From the NCBI RefSeq assembly GCF_900106695.1, contig NZ_FNMZ01000001.1:248001-312000 (forward strand): 64,000 bases of DNA, given 5' to 3'. Both the position numbers and the translations under genes were made by a program. The notes beneath the pieces were generated by a model. That model was not told the origin of the DNA and searched no databases. It was given only the letters and a program-made list of their open reading frames with translations. Every line of letters starts with the position of its first letter. The first letter of the stretch is position 1. This stretch comes from Albimonas donghaensis. GTDB taxonomy: Bacteria > Pseudomonadota > Alphaproteobacteria > Rhodobacterales > Rhodobacteraceae. Shown one piece after another: positions 18,097 to 27,206 of the stretch.

Positions 18097-19301
18097 ACGC
18101 CCCGATGAAAACCCCCGACTTCACCGCCGCGCGCGAAGCCGCCTTCCGCGCCGAAATCGCCGAATTCGTCGCCGACAGCCTCCCCGACCGCATGCGGCGG
18201 GATCACGAGCTGGGCCGCTCCCTCAGCCGCGCCGACCATGTCTGCTGGCAACGCAAGCTGGTCGCCCGAGGCTGGGGCGCGCCGCACTGGCCCGAGGAAT
18301 GGGGCGGGGCGGGCTGGTCCATGCGCCAGCTCTTCGTGTTCGAGGAGGCGATGTCGGCCCTGGGCGCCCCCGCCTCCCCCGCCTTCAACACCCGCATGAT
18401 CGGCCCGATCCTGCTCGCCCATGGGGACGAGGCGCAAAAGCGCCGCTTCCTGCCCCGCGCGCTGAATTTCGACGACTGGTGGTGCCAGGGCTATTCGGAG
18501 CCGGGGGCGGGGTCTGACCTCGCCTCGCTCCAGACCCGCGCCGTGCGCGACGGGGACCACTATGTGGTGAACGGCTCGAAGATCTGGACCTCGGCCGGGC
18601 AGCACGCCAACTGGATGTTCTGTCTGGTGCGCACGGACCGGGAGGCGCGGGCCCAGAACGGGATCTCCTTCCTGCTCATCGACCTGACCTCTCCGGGCGT
18701 CTCCTTCCGGCCGATCAGGCATTTCTTCGGCGCCCATGTCTTCAACCAGTTCTTCTTCGACGACGTGCGCGTGCCGGTCGAGAACCGGGTGGGCGACGAG
18801 AACGCCGGCTGGTCCATCGCCAAGGCGCTGCTGGAGCATGAGCGGCTCTATTCCTCCCGCCACACCGAGGCGCGACGCAAGCTCGGCCGCCTGCGCCGGC
18901 TGGCGGGAGAGGTGGAGCTGGACGGCGCCCCCGCGGCCCGCGACCCCCGCTTCCGGCAGGTGCTGGCCCGGCGCGCGATGGAGGTCCGCTCGCTCGAATA
19001 CGCCACCATGCGGGCGCTGGAGCGGCTGGTGGAGACGGGAGAGATCGGGGCCTACGCCTCGGTCCTCAAGCTGAAGGGGATCGAGATCAACCAGCGCCTG
19101 GACGAGGCGGTGTTCGACCTGCTCGGCCCCGACGCGCTGCCCGCCGACGCGGCGTGGGAGACGCCCGCCGCCGCCGATTTCCCCCATCCCGACGCGCGCA
19201 ACGCGGCCGAGGCCCGCTACTGGTTCCGGGGGCCCGCCATCGCCGGCGGCTCCCAGGAGGTCCAGCGCGGGATCATCGCCAAGCGCATCCTGAACATGTG
19301 A
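18093..19301 (+). CDS. Acyl-CoA dehydrogenase (first of three)
   Basis: A 402-residue FAD enzyme. It has the flavin/substrate loop WCQGYSEPGAGSDLASLQTR (about residues 130-149), the middle beta domain (VNGSKIWTSAGQHANWMF) and a C-terminal helical domain ending AGGSQEVQRGIIAKRIL, where the glutamate of GGSQE aligns with a common catalytic-base position. It should desaturate an acyl-CoA at C2-C3 and pass electrons to ETF. ATGA overlap couples it to the flavoprotein gene. Substrate unknown. Confidence 0.92.
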   Translation: MNAPMKTPDFTAAREAAFRAEIAEFVADSLPDRMRRDHELGRSLSRADHVCWQRKLVARGWGAPHWPEEWGGAGWSMRQLFVFEEAMSALGAPASPAFNTRMIGPILLAHGDEAQKRRFLPRALNFDDWWCQGYSEPGAGSDLASLQTRAVRDGDHYVVNGSKIWTSAGQHANWMFCLVRTDREARAQNGISFLLIDLTSPGVSFRPIRHFFGAHVFNQFFFDDVRVPVENRVGDENAGWSIAKALLEHERLYSSRHTEARRKLGRLRRLAGEVELDGAPAARDPRFRQVLARRAMEVRSLEYATMRALERLVETGEIGAYASVLKLKGIEINQRLDEAVFDLLGPDALPADAAWETPAAADFPHPDARNAAEARYWFRGPAIAGGSQEVQRGIIAKRILNM

Positions 19302-19315
19302 GGGAGGTGAGACCC

Positions 19316-20461
19316 ATGCGTTTCGCGCCGACCGAAGACGAAGTGATGGTCGAGGACACGCTCGACCGCCTGCTGACCGAGATGATCGACGCCGCCCCGC
19401 GCCGGGACGGCGAGCCTCCCGCGCCGGAACCCGGCGCGCTGCGCGCCCGGCTCGGCCAGCTCGGCCTCTGGGGCGGATGGCTGCCGGAATGCGCCGGCGG
19501 CGGCGGCGGGGGCGCGCGGATGCTGCTGATCCTCGCGCGGGGGCTGGGGCGGCGGCCGGTGGGCTCGGGCTATCTCGGGGCCTGCGTGCTGCCCGGCGCC
19601 CTGCTGGCCCGCGCCGCGGCAGGGCAGGGGGCGGGGCGCGCGCCCGCCGCCGACCTCTGCGCCCGGATCGCGGCGGGGGAGGCGACCGCCGCGGCGGCGA
19701 TCTTCGAGCCGCGCCGGCGCTGGGCGCCCGACCCGATTCTCGTCGCCCGGCCCGACGGCGACGGCGTGATCCTGACCGGAGAGAAGGTCCATGTGGCCGA
19801 GCCCTCGGGCGCCGAAGCCTTTCTCGTCTCCGCGGCCGAGGCGGGGGGCGCTTCCGTCTTTCTGGTCCCCGCCGACGCCCCCGGCCTGACCGTCCGAACC
19901 TACCCCGCCTTCGACGGGGCGGAGATGGCGCGCCTCTCCTTCGACGCGGTGCGCCTTCCCGCCGCCGCCGCCCGCCTGCACGGGCCGGGCGAGGGGGCCG
20001 GGGCCATCGAGGAAGCCCTGCGCATCGCCCGTTTCGCCATGGCGGCGGAGACGCTGGGCGCCTGCGAAGCCGCGCTGGCGCAGACCATCGACTACCAGCG
20101 CGAGCGCAAGCAGTTCGGCCGGCCGCTCGCCTCCTTCCAGGCGCTGCAGTTCCGCGCCGCCGACCTGCATTCGGAGATCGAGCTGCTGCGCTCCGTGGTG
20201 CTGGGGGCGGCCGAGACGCTGGCCGGTCCGCCCACCGCCCATGCCCGCGCCGACATCGCCGCCGCCGCCGCCATGGCGGCCGAGACCGGCGACCTCGTGG
20301 CCCGCGAGGCCATCCACCTGCACGGCGCCATCGGCATGACCCGCGAACTGGGCGTGGGGCGTCACCTGATGCGCATCAACGCCCTGACCCGCTGGCTGGG
20401 CGACGCCGATCACCTGCGCGAGACCTTTCTGCGCATCGAAGAAGAGGAGGCCGCCGCATGA
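19316..20461 (+). CDS. Acyl-CoA dehydrogenase-like protein (second)
   Basis: A 381-residue protein of the acyl-CoA dehydrogenase fold. The N-terminus (FAPTEDEVMVEDTLDRLLTE) and the C-terminal ERKQFGRPLASFQALQFRAA helix are clear. The middle domain has degenerate flavin-loop motifs and an alanine/glycine-rich stretch near residues 60-120. Paired FadE-like subunits in such operons often form heteromers in which one partner lacks the catalytic base; that may apply here. Start ATG 19316 follows AGGGAGG. The stop overlaps the crotonase start. Confidence 0.87.
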   Translation: MRFAPTEDEVMVEDTLDRLLTEMIDAAPRRDGEPPAPEPGALRARLGQLGLWGGWLPECAGGGGGGARMLLILARGLGRRPVGSGYLGACVLPGALLARAAAGQGAGRAPAADLCARIAAGEATAAAAIFEPRRRWAPDPILVARPDGDGVILTGEKVHVAEPSGAEAFLVSAAEAGGASVFLVPADAPGLTVRTYPAFDGAEMARLSFDAVRLPAAAARLHGPGEGAGAIEEALRIARFAMAAETLGACEAALAQTIDYQRERKQFGRPLASFQALQFRAADLHSEIELLRSVVLGAAETLAGPPTAHARADIAAAAAMAAETGDLVAREAIHLHGAIGMTRELGVGRHLMRINALTRWLGDADHLRETFLRIEEEEAAA

Positions 20462-21306
20462 GCGTGTCCGACACCCCCGCCGATACCCCCGCCGACACCG
20501 CCGCCAACGCCGCCGCCCCGGCCGACGCCGAAAACAGGGTCCATGTCGAGCGCGACGGCCCCGTCGCCGTCGCCACGCTGGACGCGCCCGCCTATCGCAA
20601 TTCGATGGGCGCGCCGGGGATCCGCGACGGGCTCGCCGCAGCCATCGCGGCCTTCGAGGCCGACCCGGACCAGCGCGCCTTCGTGCTCACCGGGGCGGGG
20701 GGCGTGTTCTCCGCCGGCGGAAACCTGCGGGCGCTCCGCGAGATCCGCGACGAGGACGCCATGCGCGCCCGCATCCGCGGGGCCGACGGGCTGGTGGGAA
20801 CCATGCTCAAATCCCCGAAACTCTACCTCGCGGCGGTCGAAGGCCCGGCCTTCGGGGCGGCGCTGGGGCTGGTCTCGGGCGCCGATTACGCCATCGCCTC
20901 CGAGGGCGCGAAATTCTGCGCGGCGCAGGTGAAGGTCGGCGCCTCGCCCGACGGGGGCCTGTTCTGGACCCTGCCTTTGCGCATCGGCCGCGCCGCCGCC
21001 CGGCGCACGCTGCTGACCGGCGAAGACATCGGCGCCGCCCGGGCCCATGCGCTGGGGCTGGTGGACGAGGTCGTCCCCGACGGAACCGCGCTGGAGGCCA
21101 CGGTGAAAGCCGCCCACCGCCTCGCCCGCGGCGCGCCGCGGGCGCAGGCGACCGTGAAACGCTTCTTCGCCGACGACCTCGCGGGCCGCGACGCGGTGCT
21201 GGAATGGGAACGCGAAACCGCCATCGCCAATTTCCTCACCGCCGATTTCCAGGAAGGCGCCTCGGCCTTTCTCGAAAAGCGCCGCCCGGTGTTCCGGGGG
21301 GAATGA
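20458..21306 (+). CDS. Enoyl-CoA hydratase/isomerase (crotonase) family protein
   Basis: A 282-residue crotonase. A low-complexity leader (DTPADTPADTAANAAAPADA, residues 5-24) precedes the fold. The first oxyanion-hole segment is FSAGGNLRAL and the second AVEGPAFGAALGL. In the catalytic region the sequence reads AAQVKVGASPDGGLF: the usual hydratase glutamate of the PE motif is Gln, and the second loop is SPDGG as in isomerase-like members. It may therefore be an isomerase or act in a non-hydratase step. Coupled by ATGA overlaps on both sides. Confidence 0.88.
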   Translation: MSVSDTPADTPADTAANAAAPADAENRVHVERDGPVAVATLDAPAYRNSMGAPGIRDGLAAAIAAFEADPDQRAFVLTGAGGVFSAGGNLRALREIRDEDAMRARIRGADGLVGTMLKSPKLYLAAVEGPAFGAALGLVSGADYAIASEGAKFCAAQVKVGASPDGGLFWTLPLRIGRAAARRTLLTGEDIGAARAHALGLVDEVVPDGTALEATVKAAHRLARGAPRAQATVKRFFADDLAGRDAVLEWERETAIANFLTADFQEGASAFLEKRRPVFRGE

Positions 21307-22589
21307 GGATGGACGCCCACGCCGATCTCCACGCCCGCCTGAAAACCTTCATGGCGGAGGAGGTGCTTCCCCGCTGCCCGGAGATCCGCGCTTTCACGGC
21401 GGCCAACCCGCCGGGCGCGCGCCCCCCGGTCATCGCCGCGCTGAAGGCGCAGGCCCGCGCGCAGGGGCTGTGGAATCTCGGCCTGCCGGACCTGCCCGAC
21501 TGGGCCCCGGGCGCCCGGCTCTCCAACCTCGCCTTCGCGCCGCTGGCCGAGACCATGGGCGCCATCCCCTGGGCCGCGGAGCTGTTCAACTGCCACGCCC
21601 CCGACCTGCCCACCATGGAGATGCTGCTGAAGACAGGGACGGAGGCGCAGAAGGACCGCTGGCTTCTCCCCCTGCTGGAGGGCGAGATCTGCACCGGCTT
21701 CTCGATGACCGAGCCGCGCACGGCCTCGTCCGACGCGCGCAACATCGCGACCCGGATCGAGGATGCGGGCGACCACTGGATCGTCAACGGCCACAAGTGG
21801 TTCACCGGCAATGCCGGGGTGCCGGGCTGGTCCTTCACCGTGCTGATCGGGGTCACCGACCCCGACGCCGCCGCCTATGCCCGCCACTCGGCCCTGATCG
21901 TGCCCATCGACCTGCCCGGCGTGCATGTCGTGCGTCATATCCCGACGCTGGGTTTCTCGGACCGCTGGCGGCCCAACGCGGAGGTGGTGTTCGAGAATGT
22001 CCGCGTCCCCAAGGATCACCTGCTGGGCGAGCGCGGCCGGGGCTTCGCCGCGGCGCAGGTCCGGCTCGCCACCGCGCGCATCCACCATTGCATGCGCTCC
22101 ATCGGCGGGGCCGAGCTGATGATCGCCCTGATGTGCGAGCGCGCCGGAACCCGCGAGACCTTCGGCCGGCCCATCGCCCAGCACGACAAGATCCGCGAAT
22201 TCGTGGCGCTGAGCCGGGTGGAGATCGACCAGGCGCGGCTGCTGACGCTCAACGCCGCCGACGCGCTGGACCGCAAGGGCGGGCGCGGGGCGCAGGCCGA
22301 GATCTCCCAGATCAAGCTCGCCGTGGCGCGGGCCTGCTACGACGTGGCGGACCGGGCGGTGCAGGTCTTCGGCGCCATGGGCGTGACCGATGACAGCCCG
22401 GTCGCCGATTTCTACGCCGGCATGCGGGCGCTGCGCATCTATGACGGGCCCGACGAGGTCCATGTCCGCACCATCGCCCGGGCCGAGTTCGACCGGCAGG
22501 CGGCGCTTCACCCCGAGGGCCTGATGCGCTACCTGTGCACGGATTTTTCGGATCGCAGCCGATGGGAGGGCGCGCCCGCGCATGGATGA
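21303..22589 (+). CDS. Acyl-CoA dehydrogenase (third)
   Basis: A 428-residue acyl-CoA dehydrogenase. Key segments are TGFSMTEPRTASSDARNIAT (flavin/substrate loop), VNGHKWFTGNAGVPGW, RETFGRPIAQHDKIREFVAL, VQVFGAMGVTDD and the C-terminal RIYDGPDEVHVRTIAR, whose glutamate is the expected catalytic base. It resembles the larger bacterial enzymes acting on branched or long acyl chains. Start is ATG 21303, overlapping the crotonase stop, or ATG 21309. It overlaps the GntR gene by 8 nt. Confidence 0.92.
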   Translation: MRMDAHADLHARLKTFMAEEVLPRCPEIRAFTAANPPGARPPVIAALKAQARAQGLWNLGLPDLPDWAPGARLSNLAFAPLAETMGAIPWAAELFNCHAPDLPTMEMLLKTGTEAQKDRWLLPLLEGEICTGFSMTEPRTASSDARNIATRIEDAGDHWIVNGHKWFTGNAGVPGWSFTVLIGVTDPDAAAYARHSALIVPIDLPGVHVVRHIPTLGFSDRWRPNAEVVFENVRVPKDHLLGERGRGFAAAQVRLATARIHHCMRSIGGAELMIALMCERAGTRETFGRPIAQHDKIREFVALSRVEIDQARLLTLNAADALDRKGGRGAQAEISQIKLAVARACYDVADRAVQVFGAMGVTDDSPVADFYAGMRALRIYDGPDEVHVRTIARAEFDRQAALHPEGLMRYLCTDFSDRSRWEGAPAHG

Positions 22590-23376
22590 CGCCCGCAGCC
22601 CGGACGGACCGCTCGACGAGGCCGACGCGCGCCGCGCCGCCGACACGGGGAACGCCGCCGGGCTCGGGCTCGCGCCCGGGGATCTCCCGCAGGAGGAAGC
22701 CCCGCCCCTGACCCTGCCCGAGCAGATCGCCGTGACGCTGGCCCGCGACATCGTCAACGGCCGCTTCGCCGAGGGTGAGAAGCTGTCGGAGGCCAAGCTG
22801 GCCGAGCGTTTCCACGTCTCCCGCGGGCCGATCCGCGACGCGATCGAGCTGCTGGAGCGCAACATGTTCGTCTATTCGCGGCCCCGGCGCTCGGCCCGGG
22901 TGGCGTCGATGACGCGCTATTCCATCCGGCAGGTGTTCGACATGCGGGCCATGCTCTCGGGCCTGGCCGCGCGCTACGCGACCCGCAACGCGACCCCCGC
23001 GGACATGACCGAAATGCGCGCCCGGCTGGCGATCCTGGCCGGGCTGCATCGTCGGGACCCGGAGGGGGCGGACGCGATCTACGCCCAGAACTACCGGCTG
23101 TGGTTGAAGCTGCATGAGGCGGCGCGGGCGCGCAATATCAGCTTCATCACCGCCTCGGTCTCCGGCGCGGGGATCTGGCAGCTGGCCCTGCGCGACCGGC
23201 TCTCGGCCGGGGACCAGACCCTTTCGGGGCGCGAGCTGATCGAGGACTGGGAGGCGATGCTCACCGCCATCGAGGCGCGGGACGAAGCGGAGGCCGAGCG
23301 GCTCGCCAACCACATCTCCGACATCGGCTGGCGGATGGTCGAGCATGTGCTGCCCCCCGACGCCGACGGGCCCTGA
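22582..23376 (+). CDS. GntR-family regulator (FCD/FadR subgroup)
   Basis: A 264-residue regulator. An acidic N-terminal extension of about 40 residues precedes the winged helix-turn-helix (EGEKLSEAKLAERFHVSRGP, about 67-86, then IRDAIELLE). The C-terminal all-helical FCD domain contains the AMLSGLAARYA and HEAAR segments. Members bind metabolites or acyl-CoAs. It is last in the acyl-CoA operon and starts 8 nt before the previous stop, so it is co-translated and probably reports on the pathway's intermediates. Confidence 0.9.
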   Translation: MDDARSPDGPLDEADARRAADTGNAAGLGLAPGDLPQEEAPPLTLPEQIAVTLARDIVNGRFAEGEKLSEAKLAERFHVSRGPIRDAIELLERNMFVYSRPRRSARVASMTRYSIRQVFDMRAMLSGLAARYATRNATPADMTEMRARLAILAGLHRRDPEGADAIYAQNYRLWLKLHEAARARNISFITASVSGAGIWQLALRDRLSAGDQTLSGRELIEDWEAMLTAIEARDEAEAERLANHISDIGWRMVEHVLPPDADGP

Positions 23377-23474
23377 CCGCCGCTCGTCCTGACGCCGGCA
23401 TGGCTGTTGCCCGCGGCGCGGCGGAATGGAAGGGTGGGGCGGCCCCCCGCTCCCGCCCTCCCGGAGACCGCCCC

Positions 23475-24770
23475 ATGACCCTGAGCGCCGAGACCTATTC
23501 CGACAGCCTCTGGTGGCGGCGCGCGGCCGAACCCGCCGTGCCCTCCGACGCGCCGGAGGAGGCGCTGCGCCCGGTGGACGTGGCGGTGATCGGCGGCGGC
23601 TTCACCGGGCTCTCGGCGGCGCTGCACCTGGCGGAGGCCGGTCGCTCGGTCACGGTGATCGAGGCGCGGCATGTGGGTTTCGGCGCCTCGGGGCGCAATG
23701 GCGGGCAGGTGATCCCCGGCATCAAGATCGACCCCGACGAGATCATGGCGCGCTGGGGGCCGGAGGCCGGAGCCCGCGCGCTGGATTTCGTGGGGACCGA
23801 CGCGGATCTGGTGTTCGACCTGATCGACCGCCACGCCATCGCCTGCGCGCCGCGTCGCAAGGGCTGGATCCAGGCCGCGCATTCGACCCGCGCGCTGGGC
23901 CCGATCCTCGCCCGCGCCCGGCAGTGGGAGCGTCAGGGCGCCCCCATCGAGATCCTCGACCGCGACGCCATCGCCGCCGCCACCGGGACCGAGGCCTATT
24001 TCGGCGGCTGGCGCGACCTGCGCGCCGGCGTGGTGCAGCCGCTGGCCTTCGCCCGCGGCCTCGCCCGCGCCGCGCAGGCCGCCGGCGCCCGCATCCTGCA
24101 GGACACGCAAGCCGCGGCGCCCGAGCCTGACGGCGACGGCTGGCGCATCGCCACGCCGCACGGGACGCTCCGCGCCCGCGCCGTCATCGTCGCCGCCAAC
24201 GCCTATGGCGAGGGGCTGATCCCCGGCCTCTCGCGGTCCGTCCTGCAGGTGCAGAGCACGGTGATCGCGACCGAGCCGCTGTCGCCCAACGTCGCCGCCA
24301 GCGTCCTGCCCGCCGGCGCCTGCGTGTCCGAGACCCGCAAGCTCGCCTTCTACTTCCGCAAGGAGGATGACGGCCGGCTGGTCTTCGGCGGGCGCGGGGC
24401 GGTGGGGGCGGACTACGCGACCGACCTCGCGCGGGCGCTGGAGGACGGGATGCGGCGCATGTATCCCCAGATCGGCGACGCGGCCGTCGCGCATGAATGG
24501 TCCGGGCATCTGGCGCTGACGCTCGACCACCTGCCGCATCTGCATACGCCTGCGCCGGGGCTCTTCGCGGCGCTGGGCTACAATGGCCGCGGGCTGGCGC
24601 TGGCCACCGCCACCGGGCGGGCGCTGGCCCGGCATATCGCGGAGGGCGCGCCGCTGCCGATCCCCGCCTCCGCCATCCGCCCGGTGGCCTGGCACGGGGT
24701 GCGGGCGCCGGTGATGAATGCCGGGATCCGTTTCTACTGGCTCAAGGACCGGTTGGGTTTCGCGTCCTGA
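23475..24770 (+). CDS. FAD-dependent oxidoreductase (DAO/PuuB-like)
   Basis: A 431-residue flavoenzyme with the dinucleotide-binding motif VAVIGGGFTGLSAALHLAEA (about residues 36-55). GFGASGRNGGQVIPG is typical of the gamma-glutamylputrescine oxidase/DadA-like branch. The C-terminal ALGYNGRGLALATATGRALA closes the FAD site. It probably oxidises a secondary or gamma-glutamylated amine or an N-substituted amino acid. I chose ATG 23475 (GGAGA upstream) over a longer open frame from 23400. It is followed by a long palindrome and a convergent aminotransferase, which may work on the same amine. Confidence 0.88.
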   Translation: MTLSAETYSDSLWWRRAAEPAVPSDAPEEALRPVDVAVIGGGFTGLSAALHLAEAGRSVTVIEARHVGFGASGRNGGQVIPGIKIDPDEIMARWGPEAGARALDFVGTDADLVFDLIDRHAIACAPRRKGWIQAAHSTRALGPILARARQWERQGAPIEILDRDAIAAATGTEAYFGGWRDLRAGVVQPLAFARGLARAAQAAGARILQDTQAAAPEPDGDGWRIATPHGTLRARAVIVAANAYGEGLIPGLSRSVLQVQSTVIATEPLSPNVAASVLPAGACVSETRKLAFYFRKEDDGRLVFGGRGAVGADYATDLARALEDGMRRMYPQIGDAAVAHEWSGHLALTLDHLPHLHTPAPGLFAALGYNGRGLALATATGRALARHIAEGAPLPIPASAIRPVAWHGVRAPVMNAGIRFYWLKDRLGFAS

Positions 24771-24782
24771 CCGGGCGGGGGA

Positions 24783-24844
24783 GGCGGGTTCGCACCCGCC
24801 CTACGGAGGTTGCGCAACGCGCGTAGGGCGGGTGCGAACCCGCC
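24783..24844. repeat. REP-like palindrome between convergent genes
   Basis: Two perfect 22-bp arms (24783-24804 and 24823-24844) flank an 18-nt spacer that itself holds TTGCGCAA. Arm core: GGCGGGTTCGCACCCGCC. Elements of this GTAGGGCGGGT type are common as extragenic repeats in proteobacteria. Position between two gene 3' ends suggests bidirectional termination or mRNA 3' protection. Confidence 0.75.
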
Positions 24845-24866
24845 GTCCGCCCGCGCCGCCCGCGCC

Positions 24867-26075
24867 TCACCCCCGGGCGACGAACTTCTCCGTCGCCACG
24901 GCCAGCCGCCGCACGCCTTCGGCCAGCTTGTCCTCGGGGTTCAGCGTGAAGTTCAGGCGCAGCGCCCGCCGATCCTCGCCCGCGGGATCGAAGACGGAGG
25001 ACGGCGACACGCACACCCCCTCCGCCATGCACACATCCAGAAGCGCGTCGGTGTTCATCGCCGGGTCGCGGGCCACCGCCCAGACGAACATGCCGCCGAC
25101 CGGAACCTCCCAGTCCCACCACGGCCGCAGATGCGCGTCCATCGCGGCGCAAAGCGCATCGCGCCGCGCCCGGTAAAGCGACAGGATCCCCGGCAACGCC
25201 CGCGCCACCGCGCCCCCCTCCAGCGCGTCCAGCGCGATCCGCTGCGACAGGCCGCTTGTGCACATGTCCGAGCCCTGCTTCGCCACGGTCAGCGCCGCGA
25301 TCATCTCCGGCGCCGCGATCACCCAGCCCACCCGCAGCCCGGGAACCAGCTGCTTGGAGAGCGAGCCCATATAGACCACCGGCCCGTCATAGGGCCCGTC
25401 TCCGGTCTCGTGCGCCGCGTCCAGCTCCTGCAGCGAGGGCAGGGGCGCCGCGTCGAAATAGAGCGCGCCATAGGGGTCGTCCTCGACCAGCCAGGTCCCG
25501 GTCGCGCGCGCGGCGCAGACCATGGCCGCGCGCGCGTCCCGTCCCACCAGCTTGCCGGTGGGGTTGGAGAAATTGGGCACCGCATAGCCGAACTGCGCGC
25601 CCGCCAGCGCCGCGTCGGGGTCGAAATCGTTGCGGTCGGGGAAGAACGGCCGATAGGACGGCGCGCGCGGCCGCCACGCGTCCAGCGCCCCCAGATAGGC
25701 CGGCGACTGCGCCGCGATCAACGCGCCCGGGTCCAGCAGCGCCTTGCCCGCCAGGTCCAGCCCCTGCATCCCGCCCGAGGTGATCAGCACGTTGTCCCGC
25801 GTCAGCCGCAGCGCCGGGGTCGCGTATTTCGCCGCCAGCGCATCGCGCAGCGCCGGCAGCCCGTCGATGGGCGGATAGGACAGCGCGTCGCCCGGATGCT
25901 CGGCCACCGCGCGGCGGGCCAGCTCGGCCAGCTCCTCGACCGGATAGGTCGAGGGCTCCGGCAGGCCGCCGGCGAGGTTGACCAGATTCGGGATCGACCC
26001 AGCCGCGAGGAACATGCGGGTGATCTCGTTCTTGTCGTCGAGCCAGCGGGCGAAAGCGGGGCGGCGAGCGGTCAT
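24867..26075 (-). CDS. PLP-dependent class I/II aminotransferase (2-aminoadipate/MocR-like)
   Basis: A 402-residue fold-type I aminotransferase without a GntR domain. Conserved segments are NLAGGLPEPSTYPVEEL, NFSNPTGKLVG, VEDDPYGALYF and the PLP-lysine site YMGSLSKQLVPGLRVGW, with R in GLRVGW for the phosphate. It resembles LysN/ARO8-like broad-range enzymes that use 2-aminoadipate, aromatic or branched-chain amino acids. It stands alone and converges on the FAD oxidoreductase; the exact substrate is open. Confidence 0.9.
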   Translation of the reverse strand: MTARRPAFARWLDDKNEITRMFLAAGSIPNLVNLAGGLPEPSTYPVEELAELARRAVAEHPGDALSYPPIDGLPALRDALAAKYATPALRLTRDNVLITSGGMQGLDLAGKALLDPGALIAAQSPAYLGALDAWRPRAPSYRPFFPDRNDFDPDAALAGAQFGYAVPNFSNPTGKLVGRDARAAMVCAARATGTWLVEDDPYGALYFDAAPLPSLQELDAAHETGDGPYDGPVVYMGSLSKQLVPGLRVGWVIAAPEMIAALTVAKQGSDMCTSGLSQRIALDALEGGAVARALPGILSLYRARRDALCAAMDAHLRPWWDWEVPVGGMFVWAVARDPAMNTDALLDVCMAEGVCVSPSSVFDPAGEDRRALRLNFTLNPEDKLAEGVRRLAVATEKFVARG

Positions 26076-26291
26076 GCGCAGGCTCCAACAAGGGGATCGG
26101 CCAGCGAGAGGCGCGGGGCCTCGCGGGCCGCGCGCATCGGGGGCCGAAGGCGCGCGGGGGGGCGCGGCTCGGGCCGTTCGGGTGAAATGATCGCGGCAAC
26201 CGGGCCATGGAGCAACCCGGCTCGGGTGCGGCGCAGCGTGGCGGGGGCGGGACGCGGGAGGCGGGGGAGGGCGGGGGGCGCGCCCCTCCGG

Positions 26292-27068
26292 TCAGCCCTC
26301 CAGCCCGCGGAAGCGTTCGGCCAGCGCCTCCGCCGCCTCCGCCCAGCCCCAGGGCGGATTGGCGACCCAGAGCCCGCTGCCGATCATGCCATGCCCCGGC
26401 CGCGCCGGCGGAAACCGGACCTCGGAGCGCACCGCCTCGCCCCCCATCGCGTCGAGCCGCGCGACCATCCCCCGCTCCGCCCCCGAAGCGAGCACCGGAT
26501 ACCACAGCATCAACACCCCCACCGGCCACTTGCGGCGCAGCTTGGCCATCAGCTCGGGCATCTCGGCGTATTCCGACTTCACCTCCCAGGACGGGTCCAC
26601 CAGCAGGAGGCCCCGGCGCGGGGTCGGCGGGGTCAGCGACAGGGCCAGCGCCGGGCCGTCGGCGTCATGCACCTCCAGCGTCGGCACGGCGTCGCGCAGG
26701 GCGGCGACCTCCTGCGGGTGGCGTTCCGCCAGCACCAGCCGGTCATCGGCCCGCAGCAGGGTCCGCGCGATCAGCGGAGAGCCGGGATAGGCCGAGGCCC
26801 CGCCCTGCGCCCGCGCCGCCGCCAGCGCGCGGGCATAGGGATGATCGGGGGCGAACCAGCCCTGCATCCGCCCGATGCCGGCCGCGGCCTCGCCGGTCTT
26901 GCGCGCCTCGGCGCCCGCGAGGTCGTAGAGCGCCCGGCCGGCATGGGTCTCCAGGTAGGTCAGCGGCTTGGGCTTGCGCGCCATGTAGTCCAGCGCCAGC
27001 GCCAGCAGCGCGTGCTTGTGGACATCCGCGGCGTTCCCGGCGTGATAGGCGTGCTGGTAGGAGAGCAT
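26292..27068 (-). CDS. rlmJ: 23S rRNA (adenine-2030-N6)-methyltransferase RlmJ
   Basis: A 258-residue SAM-dependent methyltransferase that in E. coli modifies A2030 of 23S rRNA. The N-terminus MLSYQHAYHAGNAADVHKH matches the family signature, with Y4, H6 and K18 in register. The methyl-transfer motif, usually DPPY/F, reads LLVDPSWEVKSEY here; the catalytic aspartate is kept. The C-terminal LWYP segment is also present. ATG 27068 is chosen because the conserved N-terminus begins there. Monocistronic. Confidence 0.95.
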   Translation of the reverse strand: MLSYQHAYHAGNAADVHKHALLALALDYMARKPKPLTYLETHAGRALYDLAGAEARKTGEAAAGIGRMQGWFAPDHPYARALAAARAQGGASAYPGSPLIARTLLRADDRLVLAERHPQEVAALRDAVPTLEVHDADGPALALSLTPPTPRRGLLLVDPSWEVKSEYAEMPELMAKLRRKWPVGVLMLWYPVLASGAERGMVARLDAMGGEAVRSEVRFPPARPGHGMIGSGLWVANPPWGWAEAAEALAERFRGLEG

Positions 27069-27206
27069 GGCGGCTCTTACCACCGTCCGGGCGCCGACGC
27101 CAATGAGGCCGCGGATCGCGCCGCGCAGGCTTGATCCCGGCGCCCCGTCGGCGTCTGCTGCGCGCAGGCGCCCCGCAGGCGCGCCCGCGCGAAAGGGGAG
27201 AACGGC

